A stretch of DNA of 64,000 nucleotides from Tetracentron sinense (Eukaryota; Streptophyta; Magnoliopsida; Trochodendrales; Trochodendraceae). The position numbers and the translations under genes were made by a program. Below are positions 50,442-61,700 of this stretch, one piece after another (within the stretch, counting starts at the first letter, position 1; the number at the start of each line of letters is the position of its first letter). The notes below the pieces were generated by a model. That model saw only the letters and a list, made by a program, of their open reading frames with translations. It was not told the DNA's origin and did no database searches. The stretch lies in NCBI GenBank assembly GCA_015143295.1, contig CM026551.1:11304499-11368498 (forward strand), given 5' to 3'.

Positions 50442-52423
50442 TTGACAAGTTTCTACTTTGAGATGACAAAGTGACTTTATATACTTGGTAGAAAACTTGT
50501 TTAAGTCATAATTCATATTAAGAGTTTTTTTAAAAAATTATTTTTAGTGAATAACGAGCATTGTATTAAAAAAGAAGTGAGTTACAAAGTGCCGGGGGAA
50601 ATGAAACATTTGTTTTACTATTATTATTATTATTATTATTATTATTGTTATTTTGACAAGTTTCTACTTTGAGATTACAAAGTGACTTTATATACTTGGT
50701 TCAAAACTTGTTTAAGTCATATAGTCCATGTTAAAGAATGTTTTTTAAATTATTTTTAGTGAACAACGAGCATTGCATTAAGAAAGAAGTGAGTTACAAA
50801 GTGCTGGGGGAAATGTGCGGATATTCCCAAAAAATCAACAAAGAGAACTTCAGCAGTTGCAAAAAACAATTTGAATACATCTATACAAAAATCCAAGCTG
50901 TGAACACCCAAGAACTCCTGGAGAGGCACCGACCAATTGCTCAAGCTCTACCCATGGAAGAGAATCTTGGTTAGACCAGAATCTTCAATATGTTGTTTTT
51001 TTCTTTCCAAATACACAGTAGACCACGTAGGGCACCATTTCCCGAAGAATATCGCCCCTCCTACAAATGGACTTTTGGCCAACCAAGAAAGATATCTCCC
51101 ATCTCCATGGGGAGAATTCAGGAACCCCAATAAGATATGAGTTACACACTACTTAGGCTGTCAAGCAATGAAGAAGGACGGGTCTCACACTCTTCCTCTG
51201 CACCTCGGCACATACAACATGTGTTTGGGATTTTCATGCCCTGGTTCGGTAATGAAAATCTTGTCTAGCATTGCAGTCCAAATGAAGGCTTAAACCATCA
51301 GAGGAACTAAGGCCATCCATATCTTCATGAGCTGAGTCTAGTGACTAGGCCTTCCATATCTTCATGAGCTTAGTCTGGTGACTAGCTCCTCATCCTCTTC
51401 TGAAGGAGGTAGACATTAAAGTATTTAGTTATGAATATCCCCTTAGGTTTCCCTTCTAGATCTGAATTTCGTTCATATCCATTTTTTTTTATTGCTGGTC
51501 CATATCCAAATTAAAGTTAATCCCTTTTAATTTATGGAGAAGCTGTTCACACTCAACCTGTCTCGGAGATTCCTACAGAAAATAGGATTCTGGACCCCAT
51601 TTAAATCGTTTTATTTTTTCTTCATTAAGAAGTTGCTCAAGTTGACAGTAATCATTTTTTAGGTCTGAAAACTTTATCTGCACATAAAGAACCCAACTTT
51701 ATTGCAGTGATATCCTATTCAAATATTTTGATTGTAAGTGGACTAATGTATGAGGTATGTAATGGATTGTAGAAGATTTAGGGATAATTCTCATCAAATA
51801 ATTATTTTTTTCTTTTATCATTTTTTACGTAGGACTTGATTTTCTATTCATTTCAAATCTATCTGCTTCAATTGACATTGACAAGATGGCCAACTAGAAT
51901 TTCTGATGCATCCAGATGATAAATCATTCAACTCCTGCACAGAATACTATTTCATAGTCCATCAAAGTTTCTCTACTCCTATGTCAAAGTTGTTTTCTTT
52001 TTTCAGGCAATTCCAGCTGCCTCTAGATTTGCAACAAAGCAAATTGGCGGGCGAGTCAGAGGCCCATCTCCACTAATCAATCAATGGATAGAATTCTGTT
52101 TGCAATCTGCAAGAGCATTGCCCTTCAAGCAGGAAGTTATCCCAGGGGCATCTCCCTTTGCCCTTGAAGACACCCCTGTTCAAGGGTCTACAGAGCTCAC
52201 CAAGGGTAAGCCAAAGCTGGACACAAACCTCATCGCTGGAGTACCCCCACCTGAAATCTTAGCAAAGTGTGAGTTTCTGGAACCATTATCAGAGTCTGCA
52301 TTGAAGGATTATCAGTGGTTGATTGCTAGTATGCAGGAACCTGATCATGGCCTGATCAATAAAATGCAGCATTATTTCTCATCAATGATTCGGACTTTTA
52401 GGTTAAAGCTGCAGTCGAGGTAA
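29739..52423 (+). CDS. Plastid-targeted PotD/spermidine-putrescine-binding-like protein, 571 aa, 7 exons
   Basis: Exons are 29739-30153, 30451-30605, 37890-38138, 42107-42241, 48155-48337, 48738-48899 and 52007-52423. All joins keep frame and use GT/AG borders. It is the plant relative of bacterial periplasmic polyamine-binding proteins (Arabidopsis At1g31410 type). Residues 1-45 are Ser/Arg-rich like a transit peptide. Residues 81-97 are hydrophobic and end AQA (97-99), which resembles a thylakoid-lumen signal; localisation is inferred. The mature part has RWKSKTYALTVPLKIVALRG, VTADIVTVGDSWLNFAI, DWFKGLNDKWK, AAPYRWGSMVIAYKK and VWVAVGWSSDVLPAAKR, the two-lobe solute-binding fold pattern. 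Ligand binding in plants is not established by sequence. Introns 2-4 and 6 (3.1-7.3 kb) are full of transposons. It faces the FEI gene tail to tail. Confidence 0.9.
30927..31314. mobile_element. hAT-type MITE in intron 2
   Basis: The 388-bp element starts CATAGTTATAGGGAAGC and its right end, read inverted, is CATAATTAGCAGAGC. Perfect 8-bp duplications ATTTAAAG lie at 30919-30926 and 31315-31322. The interior repeats words such as GAAGCTCGCTTCC, CGCTTCTCGCTTTC and GCTTCTCATTTTC. It lies in the 3' part of the LINE. Confidence 0.85.
32880..34443 (-). repeat. ~0.8-kb tandem duplication inside the LINE
   Basis: Two head-to-tail copies (about 32880-33685 and 33690-34443) share almost all sequence, for example CACTGGTAATC...CTGATGGATA near each start and GGGTAAGGCAGCCATGTCTG near each end. 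Copy 1 has about 45 extra bases near 33520-33567 around GTAGAAGAGGTAATGATACT. Both encode the same post-RT LINE segment on the minus strand (MNKALPTKKGW, LSTHLFSHVPFNP). Confidence 0.88.
35010..36068. mobile_element. hAT-type non-autonomous element inserted in LINE endonuclease
   Basis: The 1059-bp element starts CATATTTGTCAAGGCGAC and its right end, read inverted, is CATGGTTGTTAAAGGCGATG. Perfect 8-bp duplications ATGGGCTC lie at 35002-35009 and 36069-36076. Both ends carry AGGCGAC/GAGGCG words, as in the element at 44129-45269. The interior is AT-rich and purine-rich with (GA)n runs near 35370 and 35750. No transposase is seen. LINE endonuclease text resumes on each side. Confidence 0.87.
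38657..39009. mobile_element. hAT-type MITE in intron 3
   Basis: The 353-bp element begins and ends with the perfect 12-bp inverted repeat CATAGTTACCAA. Perfect 8-bp duplications GGCATAAT lie at 38649-38656 and 39010-39017. The interior is made of variations on ACGGGTATAATACG and ACACGGCAAAA. Confidence 0.92.
39840..40316. mobile_element. MITE-like element with TTCGGGAA words in intron 3
   Basis: The left side reads TAATAACAAAGTCGGAG and the right side, inverted, CATAGTAACAAAGTTCTCCG. Inside, AATTCGGGAA-like words recur (TTCGGGAATTATTCGGGG, GCTTCGGGAAAAAA, TATTCGGGAATTTTTG). The form matches the other hAT-type elements, but the target duplication is not clear and the ends are approximate. 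Confidence 0.6.
40850..41478 (+). mobile_element. LINE 3' fragment in intron 3
   Basis: On the + strand the frame GESVDHLLLHYAFATSIWRF and VISWTIWSVRNKRVFDN is the zf-RVT-type C-terminus of an L1 ORF2. The 3' end is marked by (ATAC)n-like text and CATACCGATAAAAAAAAAG at 41460-41478, a typical plant L1 tail. It is 5'-truncated. Confidence 0.8.
42779..44070 (-). mobile_element. LINE 3' fragment in intron 4
   Basis: On the minus strand the text NKVLLDKWLWRFKEERQFLP and GPYGGGLWKAI (43977-43777), then GNGLDVKFWKDLWCGQSTL (about 43740-43680), is the standard post-RT region of L1 ORF2. A T-run at 42779-42787 followed by AATCGGC and (TA)n marks the tail. Stops and frameshifts show it is dead. Confidence 0.8.
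44129..45269. mobile_element. hAT-type element carrying a promoter-like, gene-like insert
   Basis: The 1141-bp element has a perfect 16-bp inverted terminus CAGTGTAGTCAAGGCG. Flanks ACTGGAAG (44121-44128) and AGTAGAAG (45270-45277) match 6 of 8. The ends repeat CTAGGCGA-like words. The middle (about 44540-44960) is different: TATAAAATAG at 44609-44618, a pyrimidine-rich leader-like stretch (44652-44710), and an open frame at 44648-44923 (91 codons) with KSVLLKWIMKHHQWPFKYSD near its C-terminus, then a (GA)n run. I do not recognise the protein; it could be a captured gene fragment. Confidence 0.8.
45763..47306. mobile_element. hAT-type element with ATCGGTATCGGG words, host of a nested element
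   Basis: The left end CATGGTTCAAAATATCGG and right end, inverted, CATGGTTTAAAATTTTGATA pair up. Flanks TATCTACC (45755-45762) and TACCGACC (47307-47314) match 6 of 8. Words such as GGTATCGGG, TATCGGATGG and CCCGATATGG recur near both ends. A second element (46487-47079) lies inside. Confidence 0.72.
46487..47079. mobile_element. Nested hAT-type element with ACGGTTTCGG words
   Basis: The 593-bp element starts CAAGGTTTAAAAAACGG and its right end, inverted, is CATGATTTAAAAAATCA. Perfect 8-bp duplications ATATTAAT lie at 46479-46486 and 47080-47087. The interior repeats ACGGTTTCGG, CCGAAACCTTTACGTAACG and related words. It lies within the 45763-47306 element, so it is younger. Confidence 0.88.
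49324..49692. mobile_element. hAT-type MITE with CTCCCGAGA words in intron 6
   Basis: The 369-bp element has a perfect inverted end CAGTGTTACAAATCTC. Flanks TTTGCAAG (49316-49323) and CTTGTAAG (49693-49700) match 6 of 8. The interior repeats ATCTCCCGAGA-like and GCGAGATTT-like words. An open minus-strand frame near 49599-49805 only overlaps it by chance. Confidence 0.87.
49807..49865. repeat. (AAT)n microsatellite
   Basis: About a dozen AAT units are followed by a short run of TTA units. A plain trinucleotide repeat in intron 6. Confidence 0.9.
50397..50812. repeat. 208-bp tandem duplication with (TTA)n and a LINE 3' end
   Basis: Copy 1 (50397-50604) and copy 2 (50605-50812) both contain AACATTTGTTTTA, a (TTA)n run, GACAAGTTTCTACTTTGAGA, and AACGAGCATTG followed by GAAGTGAGTTACAAAGTGC. 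The last part is the 3' end of a minus-strand LINE whose sequence continues to about 51330. The two (TTA)n runs differ in length. Confidence 0.85.
50740..51330 (-). mobile_element. LINE 3' end in intron 6
   Basis: On the minus strand TVYLERKKQHIEDSG resembles the WxIWxERNRRIFED stretch near the end of L1 ORF2, and the sequence ends with GCTCGTTGTTCACTAAAAAT-like text, a common L1 3' end. It is weakly conserved, so the call rests on pattern only. Confidence 0.5.
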
Positions 52424-55400
52424 CTTGATTCCTGATACATTGATGTCAAGGTAACCTGAAAATTTTCATTTTGGGTTCCTGATACTTTGGTTGAAATCTG
52501 GCTTGAACCTGTCACGAAGATCATGGGCAATCTTCAAATGTGCTTTTTGATGAGGTTTTGAAAAGTTGGGCATCCAGTTCGTGATAGCTATATGATCAGA
52601 GTCTTCTACTAAAAGAAGTGTAGATGGTTTCAAAATGTAATTTACATGTTACATGTATAACATTAGTCAATTCATTTTCAATTATTTTCTACATGAAGGG
52701 TCTGTTCTTTTGCTAAGACCTGTAAAAGTGGGGCACTTTGCAAGTTGTCATTTGAAATGCGGCAAAATTGAAAATCAAGTCCTACATAGGAAATTTTGGG
52801 TTAAAAATCTATTCAAAACTATCTGCATTTGAAGCAGATAGATTTAAAATAGAACATAACAAGAAATCGATCTAAATGAAGACATGCTAATAGGAAATTT
52901 TTTGAGCATTCAATCACCTCAAATAGAAATATGCTCACATCAGTAAATTGTTAAAATTATAAGTAGAAAATGGCAATAAGCATGACAAAATGAAACTAAC
53001 TATAAAGTGGAATCAAGGCATACGAAAATTACAACGTGAATCTAATTTAATATTTTTGGGTTTTTATGATTTTTTTAATGTTTTTTATTTTATGGATGGC
53101 CTGAAGCAGTTTGGTGCTGATGCGGGCACGGATAACAGAGCATATAGGTAACAAGCTAAGGATATCTGTAAAGTATTCAAGTATGCGTAAAAGGAGTGAC
53201 TATTTTGTCTGATGCAAAAGTTGTCTTTGATGGCTCTTTAACTCTGTAACGGAGTATGCAGGAAATTTTGTAACTCTGTAAGGATATCTGTAACGGAGTA
53301 TGCATAATACTAAATCCCTAGAACAAATAACATAAGATGTAAGGTGTGACTATTTTGTCTGATGCAAAAGTTGTCTTTGATGGCTCTTTAACTCTGGAAA
53401 ACCATTTATTCTGTATGTAGGAAATTTTGTACAGGATGTGTTGTAGTTGATTAGTCAGTTTAATCGGCAAGGGTCTCATGTAGGCTTGTCTATCTTGTAT
53501 ACCCCTAGTACAGATACTATCCATGCGCATCGGCTGGCCCGAGCTACAGCTCGAAGATGTATTTTTGGCTTGTATGTTTTCAGGGGTTCCCCTGTTAGTT
53601 AATTCTTTTCTGGATTACCCAAAAAAAAGTGGCTCAGATTTTGAGAAAATAAAGAGCAATTATGCTACACTGCTATCTGTCTCAAACAAATGGATTTTGC
53701 TAGCCCAAGTAGCAAATCTTCCAAAGAAGCAACTGAGGCCATACAAATGTCCAACTTTTTTTGACTTCTGTTTTCTCAACCATTAAAATAATAAAAGATC
53801 TCCAAGTGTTAGGCTCATCTTGCGTCTATGGAAAAATGTGGAGTAAATGCGACTGGGGCTGGCACTCGTCACAAATATAACTAAATTTAATTACTTATTA
53901 TATTAATTAATTAGCTTCGACTTGGGTCGCCCGAGCTTCAAGTACCTAAGCCCTAGATTGGCCCTAATTAAATTAAGCTTTGGTTTTGGAGCCGGCCTGT
54001 TGTAAAATTTGTTGAACTTATATGTCACATTACTATATGCTATCACAATACCAGTCCAAAATACTAATTTTCATATTCTGTCAACAGTAAGCGTAAAACA
54101 TAGTTTCTATCTCTGATATTCTATGACATCATGTAAATTCCAGATCCGAAATATATATCCAAGTATATGACAGATCTGACATGAATAGAATGCACTTGTA
54201 ATACTGGTATGAGAATCCAACAGTTCCTTTAGGATATCTGTAAGGAGGTTGGTTGGCTGAGGCGTGGAGATCAACCACTATCATTAGAATTGATTTCGAC
54301 CCCACTGAAACAAATCTCTGGTGCAGCTGGAATGTCAGTGCTCGATCCCCAGGATTTAACAGTCACACCCTGCGTGCATACACAAATAACAGAGCCTAAA
54401 TGAACTCGTGTTTGATAATTGCCCAAAGAAAAAATCTACATCAAAATAAGGAAGAACACCCGAACAGGATTCAGACACGGACGAAGAAAACATTGTTTTA
54501 TTTTTTGAAATCTGTCGTGTATCACAAAGAAATAAATTGGTCTATTATATAGACAACTTATCGATGAAAAGAGAAATGGGTCTCTTATATGGACACTTAT
54601 CAATGGGTCTTTCGCATTAAAAATTGGGAAATAGTTGACGGTTCTAAACAAAGTAAAGCTCCTTTAGGAAAGGTAAAGGATTGGTAACGAAAAAAAAACT
54701 ATTTAAGAAAAAAGTGTCGAGAAAGAAAAAAAACTCACTTATGAGACTTGATATTTTACTTCTCATAAAGATATAATGTTTCACATAACAAGTTAATATA
54801 ATGAGACTTTTTTTTGTTTACTTTAAACATAAAACACAACAATTTCTCACATAAAACAAAAACAAAAATGTAAAAACATAAGTCTTTTGAGGAAAGAAAA
54901 ATAGAATGCATTGGTATTAATGCCTTTTGGACTTTAAATCAACACTTAGTATAAATAAACTAGAATTTACTTGTATTTGATGAATTAATATTTCTTGAAC
55001 CATATACTTTTGATATAAATCAGCTGAATTTGTTGAACGACACTAGCATTTTTACTAGTACAACTATGTTGTCAGGACACGTTGAAAGCCCTCAAGGCCG
55101 GTTCATGGGAAGACCTGGCCTATAATGCTGTCAAGCCAGATTGATCCATTAACAGCAGTAAGTCGCCAAGCTTTTCCCTAGGGCTACTGTACTGTTGCAT
55201 CCAACCAAGCTAGCTCCATTACACAATAAATATGTAATGAAAAAATGCAAATAGATAAATATATAAGCATTAATAATCCGACTGCACAACAGATGCAATT
55301 GCTTATTGTGACCGACGCATTCACCAAAAATATCATCAAGGGATCCTTCCGATGGAAGGCTGGCACAGAATCACAATTTTATCATTTCATATACCTAATT

Positions 55401-55749
55401 TAACAAATGCCAAAGAAAAAAAGATGTGGAAATTTCATTCACACGGAAAGGGGCAAATGTGCTCGCTGTGTGAGACGTTGACACCAAAAGTAGAGAATTA
55501 CACCCTCAATCCCCTGGAATGGCCGAATAAATTCTCACATTCATTGAGGGGACCAATGAACACTGCTGCGCGGGGCATTTTCCCAAATGTCACAAATCTG
55601 CAAAAAAATGAAATGAGTAATGAACAAATAATGAACCCAGCAGATACGAGGCCCCTTCTGCAGCTTGTGTTGCTTTTCTTCATTTTAGTGAGAAACCAAA
55701 GTTACATGGGTTGTGAACACAAGCTTGCTTGTTTTGTATCCCCATGGCT
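52424..55749. other. Spacer between the convergent polyamine-binding-like and FEI-type genes
   Basis: Both genes end here, so it holds the two 3' untranslated regions. A 51-bp perfect direct repeat (53196-53246 and 53346-53396) is the clearest structure. Bases 53500-53790 have an open frame (87 codons) that I do not recognise and see no support for. Bases 54340-55000 are AT-rich with a short local repeat (TCTATTATATAGACAACTTA and TCTCTTATATGGACACTTAT). No gene is seen. Confidence 0.55.
53196..53396. repeat. 51-bp perfect direct repeat, 150 bp apart
   Basis: Both units begin GTGACTATTTTGTCTGATGC and end GGCTCTTTAACTCTG. Between them the words GGATATCTGTAA and CGGAGTATGCA also recur. This suggests stepwise local duplication in the 3' region of the polyamine-binding-like gene. 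Confidence 0.85.
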
Positions 55750-58700
55750 TCAATCTGAGTTGGAATCATAGAAGTCGCTCGGACAAGGAGTCATGACCTC
55801 AGATTCAAGTAGCTGGACCACCCTGTGCATTGTGGGTCGATCCTCTGGGCTGGAAGAAACGCACTGGATGGCAACATTTAGCAGAGCATCAAGGTTTTCT
55901 GCCTGCACCCCGTCACAGTACGGATCAACGATCTCCCTTTGCCTGTTCTCTATTACCAGGAAATTCAACTGCAAACAAAGAAACTGGACTCAGCAGAAAA
56001 AAAAAAAAGGATCCTGCCTAGGTGATATTCTGTCAAAAATCAACCTCATTGGATGACCTTACTGCTGACCTTCGGACAGTCTTGATTTATGATACATTGA
56101 AAAGCCGAAAGATTCGATTGGAGTCAAGCTTTCATTTAGTGTGCTGCTAGATTGGGACCCACAAATAAGAAATGCCAGCCCTAGTCTTACATTTTCTAAA
56201 CTCTCAAGGCATGTTCAACACGTGTCACTACTTTTACCTGTTACCTATAGGATCGGTTGAAGAAAATAACTTTCTATTTGGGAAAACAAAAATTAACTTG
56301 TTAATCAGGTAGCAATGACACATGTTACACATGCCTTTAGAGTGTGGAAAAGAAATCAAAAGGAGAGGCTGGGGCTAGCACTCCTCCCCACAAAATGGTC
56401 AGTCACGACACTATTGAATGCATACCACATATGTAACAAGAGTTGGGACTTGGGAGGACATCTAATCCAAAAAGCCATAATATGCAAGAGGTTTAATAAA
56501 AAGAGTACACAACAAACATTTACGGAGTAACTGTACAAGAATTAAGACTAGGAGCAGAACTTACAATAAATGAAAGTGGGACCACTGTCTAGCAATATAA
56601 TTTTCGGTGCAACTTCATTGCGACTAATTGTCGGAAAAAATACGTAATATGTATTCAATGACTGACATCAATATGCTTATAACAAAAAGGTAAATCTAAC
56701 TGCAACATTTTCTTGTCTATCCTAAATCTTAATTGCAACATTTTCTTGCATCTCCTAAAGATGAGGGAGCATAAGGCCTGCTTCATGCATCTGGAGGTCC
56801 TAACTAGGAGTGATATCGAGCCGAGCCAATCCGAGTAGTGAGATGTTCAAGCTTGTTGGTTAATTAAACGAGCTCGAAAATCAAGCTTTTTGGTTAATTA
56901 AAGTATTAAACAAGCTCGAAAATCAAGCTTGTTTGTTAATTAAACGAGCTCGCAAATCAAGCTTGAGCTTGGCTTGTTTATTAAATAAACAAGTTCGGGC
57001 TGTTCGCAAGCATCTTGATTAATTAGATATAGCTATTTATATAAGGTGCAAATTTTAATTTATTATCCTCATATAAGTAAAGAAATTACGGCGTTACCTA
57101 AAATTTTAGTATGAGTTTATATTTGCAGAAAGCGTATTCTTATCCATGTCTTTTTTTTTCATGTCAACTACATTATATACTATTAATCTTTACTACTACA
57201 TAATAAATATACTTAACTTTAGTATTTAAATGAAGTAGTTGTATTTCAATATTTTAGCAGGTTAAGTGTGTGTGTGTGTGTGTATAATATATAATCAAGC
57301 CAAGCATTTAATGAGCAGAGTAGTGGCGTGTTCAAGCTTGACTCATTAATTAAACGAGCATGAAAATCAAGCTCAAGCTTGGCTTGTTTATTAAATAAAC
57401 AAGCTCGATCGAGCTTTTAACGAGCCAAGCTCGATCTGTTCACGGGCAGGATGGTTCGTTAATCAGCCCTAGTCCTAACACCTTCACCTTTTAAAATACT
57501 GATCCCAATATTAAACAATGTGACAAGTTTCTAAATATCAATGCTAACGAAAATGCTATATAAAAAAATGCTAACGAAATTACAAGTATGTCAACCATTT
57601 TGATTTCATTTTTCGGCATTCTTCAAACATGAAATTAAAAGACCATATCCTTCACAACTAACGAGTGCCCTTTTTTAATTTCATTTTAGCAAGGATAAAT
57701 AAGTTGAATAGCACTCTTTCAGATTCATATAAAATATGACTTCTAAGAGCATGGCTGTGTGTACATGATATCAGGTAAATTAGGACACAATAGTAATAAA
57801 GTGTATGAAACATATCAGATACATATGCAAATAAATGTAGAAAGAATGAAAATAAATAATTTCCCATGGAATTTGGGAAGGCACTTCACACACACACACA
57901 CACACACGTGAAGTATTCGGTCAAGCCCTCACACTGATACTAAAAATTAAATTCTACAATGCTATATCATTATGTCTCTATTTGTACATCACGTAAATAT
58001 TTAATGCCTTAAGCACATAATCTTTGCAACACCAACCATTTTTCTTTTGTTCTATTTAACTATTTTTTCACAAAATTTGTTAAATAGTGGAGATAGTCTC
58101 ATGAGATTTAGATTGTATAACCTATTGACAAAATACTTGGCACTTATGATTATCCGTATTTTATTTCTTTCTTATTTATTTTACAGAGATCTTCCCAATA
58201 AAATTCCGAAGAAGACGACAAAATCTAAAAATATCCTGACAATTGCCTAAAATCTTCGAGAACGAAATTTGAGCTTATGCCACCAAGGCCATCGGAGATC
58301 TTGTAGGTCGACAATCAATCCATCAAATGATCCTAACAATCCAATCTATAGATTCTAGACCCTCCCACCATACATTTTCTAACCCTGACACATTTGTTCA
58401 TATAAAAGAATGTGAATGGATATGGTTTGGATCATATAAAAAGTCAATCTTTGGCATTGGAGATATAGGTGACCCATCTACTAGAACCCAGACCCTGACA
58501 TATTTGTTCATACAGTTGATCAATGCATGGAAGAAAGAGAAAATACGAAGTAAAAATGAAGAAAACAAAAGTTATTGGAAAATTTAGGTTTGACTAATGG
58601 GGGACAATTTTTTTTCCATTATATTCACTTTAAGTCATAAATACCACATTTCTAAACAAGCCCTTAAGCAATTAGCACAAAATGCAAATAAAAGGATTGA

Positions 58701-61700
58701 TCTGATAACATGCAGCAGAAAAAAATCAGCTACGCATAGAAAAGTTCAAGTAACTAAGACTGATATGATAAGATAAAGCACCCGAGGAGGGGGGGACAGT
58801 TCTGTTCTTCCCTCCTAAAGCAGATATCCACTTTTATATTGAATGCACTGTGCTTACAGTTAATTGTATCCCATGGTATCTTAATCTCATATCAACCAAA
58901 GACAGAAATTCCAATTTAACTGATTACTAAAATAATATCCTATGAATAGAAATAAAAAATCAATTGCTGAAAACCACAATCATATTATGTATAGGAAAGA
59001 GTCATACCCAGCCAACAATGTTAAGGCCCTTTTCAATGAATGATGCATCAGTGGGTCGCTTCCCACTCAATACTTCAAGCACCAGAACCCCAAAACTATA
59101 CACATCAGTTTTTTCTGTTGCTCTACCACTTTGCATATACTCTGCAGATAGAGTTATACACAGGAACTCAGCATAAAAGACGCTTATATGAGAATAATCA
59201 GAGATGAGTCCTTTAATGCAGTTTTATAAATGAGTACTTAGTATGTCTGCTCGTCCAACCTCCCTCTTGAGCTACTTGTGGCATAAACATTACACCTACT
59301 TAAAAGTGGTCAAGATCCAAGGATATTGTAACCTGAAACTTGACGGGTCCAATTATTATAATCCATCCCTCAATAGATTCTCTCCGTCTTTTCAATAATT
59401 CCAGACAATTTACCATATCTTTTCAGACCCTCTAAAAGGATGCGACAAATGGAATTGTGTACTACAGTCATCCCATCAGGTCAATCTTTTCCTTTGGAGA
59501 TCACCCAGGCAGGACCCATCTAATGGCAAGTACCTTTCATTTTGCGTGTTTGAGCCAGTTTCGTGGGATGTATGTCAAAAATGTAAAAGTCCTGACCTAA
59601 ATGTCCTAAAAAATTAAATAGGTGTTGTCCAGTATATTTTACATAACATACCTGGAGCCAGATAACCAAATGTTCCAGCAACAATGGTCGTGATATGAGA
59701 TTCTTCATCTCCCAACAATTTGGCAAGTCCAAAATCAGATACTCGGGCTTCTAAGCTTCCATCAAGCAATATGTTGCTTGACTTTATATCACGATGTATA
59801 ATCCGAGGAGAACAGCCATGATGTAAATAGGCCAGTCCTTTTGCAGCTCCCACAATAATATTCAGACGTGCATCCCAGTCTAGTTGCTCAGATCTTTCTG
59901 TCCAATGTATCACATTTATTATGCTCAATTGTAAGGCCTAGTTTAAGTAACAACATTTATAGAAACAAGTAATAAAGAGAAATATATGGTAATTGTCAAG
60001 AATTTTCTGACCATCATAATGGGATCATAATACGAACGAATAGATGTAATTTGTATCAAACTGAAATGGCAAATCGTAAGAATATTTTGTGTTGTTCTAA
60101 AATCTTTAGAAATATGAGAATAGATAAAATCAATAGCACCAAATGATCATCCATCTTCCAGCGATGTCCACCAAGTGCTATCAAATTGAATAGTATCATG
60201 TAAACATGATCCAGTAAATCAGATGGACCAATGTATCACAGATCATTGTTCTAGAAAAGTTCATCAATGATTATGGAAAGATTGATGGCAAAGATCAAAT
60301 TTAGTAAATATCAATGTCTTGAATTTCTTGCAAATCACCATCAGAAGGATTTTCATAACGATTGTCTTAGCTGCAATTCCTAACTCTAAATGCACACGAA
60401 TAAAAGGTCAAAAAGTGACATCTACTTCTCTCACAAAAGAAAGGCGCTAATCTTAAATTAATAATAAATAATGGAAAAAAAATTGTTATGACAAACCACG
60501 TCAACAAGACCAAGAATTGGTCAAGCTGTGGACAAGACTAAGAACTCACAAATTATTAGAGCACAATCCTTTATCAATAAGAAAAGGAATAGGAAGAAAT
60601 GTATTCTAGATCCAGCCAATGGGCAATGACCATAGAGATTCCACATTTCTTTTTCTGGTTAATTTTAGGATTGCAAAAATCATGTCTTAGAAGTGCATAA
60701 GCCTTGTGAGAGGCTGTTCTGTGGGACATAAAAGGCGCAATATGTAAAAAGATTAACAAAAAATTCTAAATACAACAGAAAAAATGGGTTACAGTTACAC
60801 TTGAAATAGAACAATAACCACTGTTTTAGCTCAATAAGTTATAAAAAATCAAATCATGTGTTATACAACTAAAAATTGAAATGGGGAATTGTAATTCATA
60901 TAAAATTCATTACAATTTTTGTCAAAAGGATACAAAACTTATAACTCCAATCATTGAGCTTTTACTATTAAATAACTTAAATTCTGATTATCAAGTGGAC
61001 CGAATGGTCTATTATCCATGAAGACGTATATCCATAAAATAAAGGGAATATGGAAATTACCATCACACAGGGCCCAAACAATCACTCAATGGACCCTAAC
61101 AATGCAATAACGAGATTTCTAGAATGTTTGCCATATTTACTTTGACCATCTAATATAAGTCAATGAAGTGGATGGTAACAATCATCTTTTTTAGGTTAGT
61201 TGGTGGGTAGGGTGATCTAGTAGAGGGCACCATTATCTAGTCTATACCACTCCCGAATGTAGGAATATAGGGATTAAGGAGGTGAGAATTAGGGTTTTAG
61301 GTTTAGGGTTTAATAGAGAGGAAAAAGAAGAGAAAGAAGGGTAAATGGCTTAGTTAGGAAGAAAGAGCCCTACTAGACTTTTATATTCAGAGAAATGGAA
61401 GATTACAAAAATATCCCTTACGCATCTACTAATGTCTCCACTTATAATACTAACACATTACATATACCAACATTCCCCCTCAAACTGGAGCATAAACATC
61501 AAGCATGTCCCTTAGTAACCCAAACCATGGGTACCCCTATCCGCTCCCGCTCTCACGGTTTGATAGCGAAACCGTTATGGGAGCGTGGTTTTCCGGTTGG
61601 TAGAGCGCGGTTTCACAGGTGGTGTAGCGGTGGTTTCAATGAGAAACCACTTTTTTGGATGGTATTTGTGAGAAATGACTCACTTTCTTACATCTTCTTT

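Noticed and set aside
53523..53786. 87-residue frame MRIGWPELQLEDVF... between the two convergent genes
   Set aside because: No family recognised, no promoter or splice support; too short to call.
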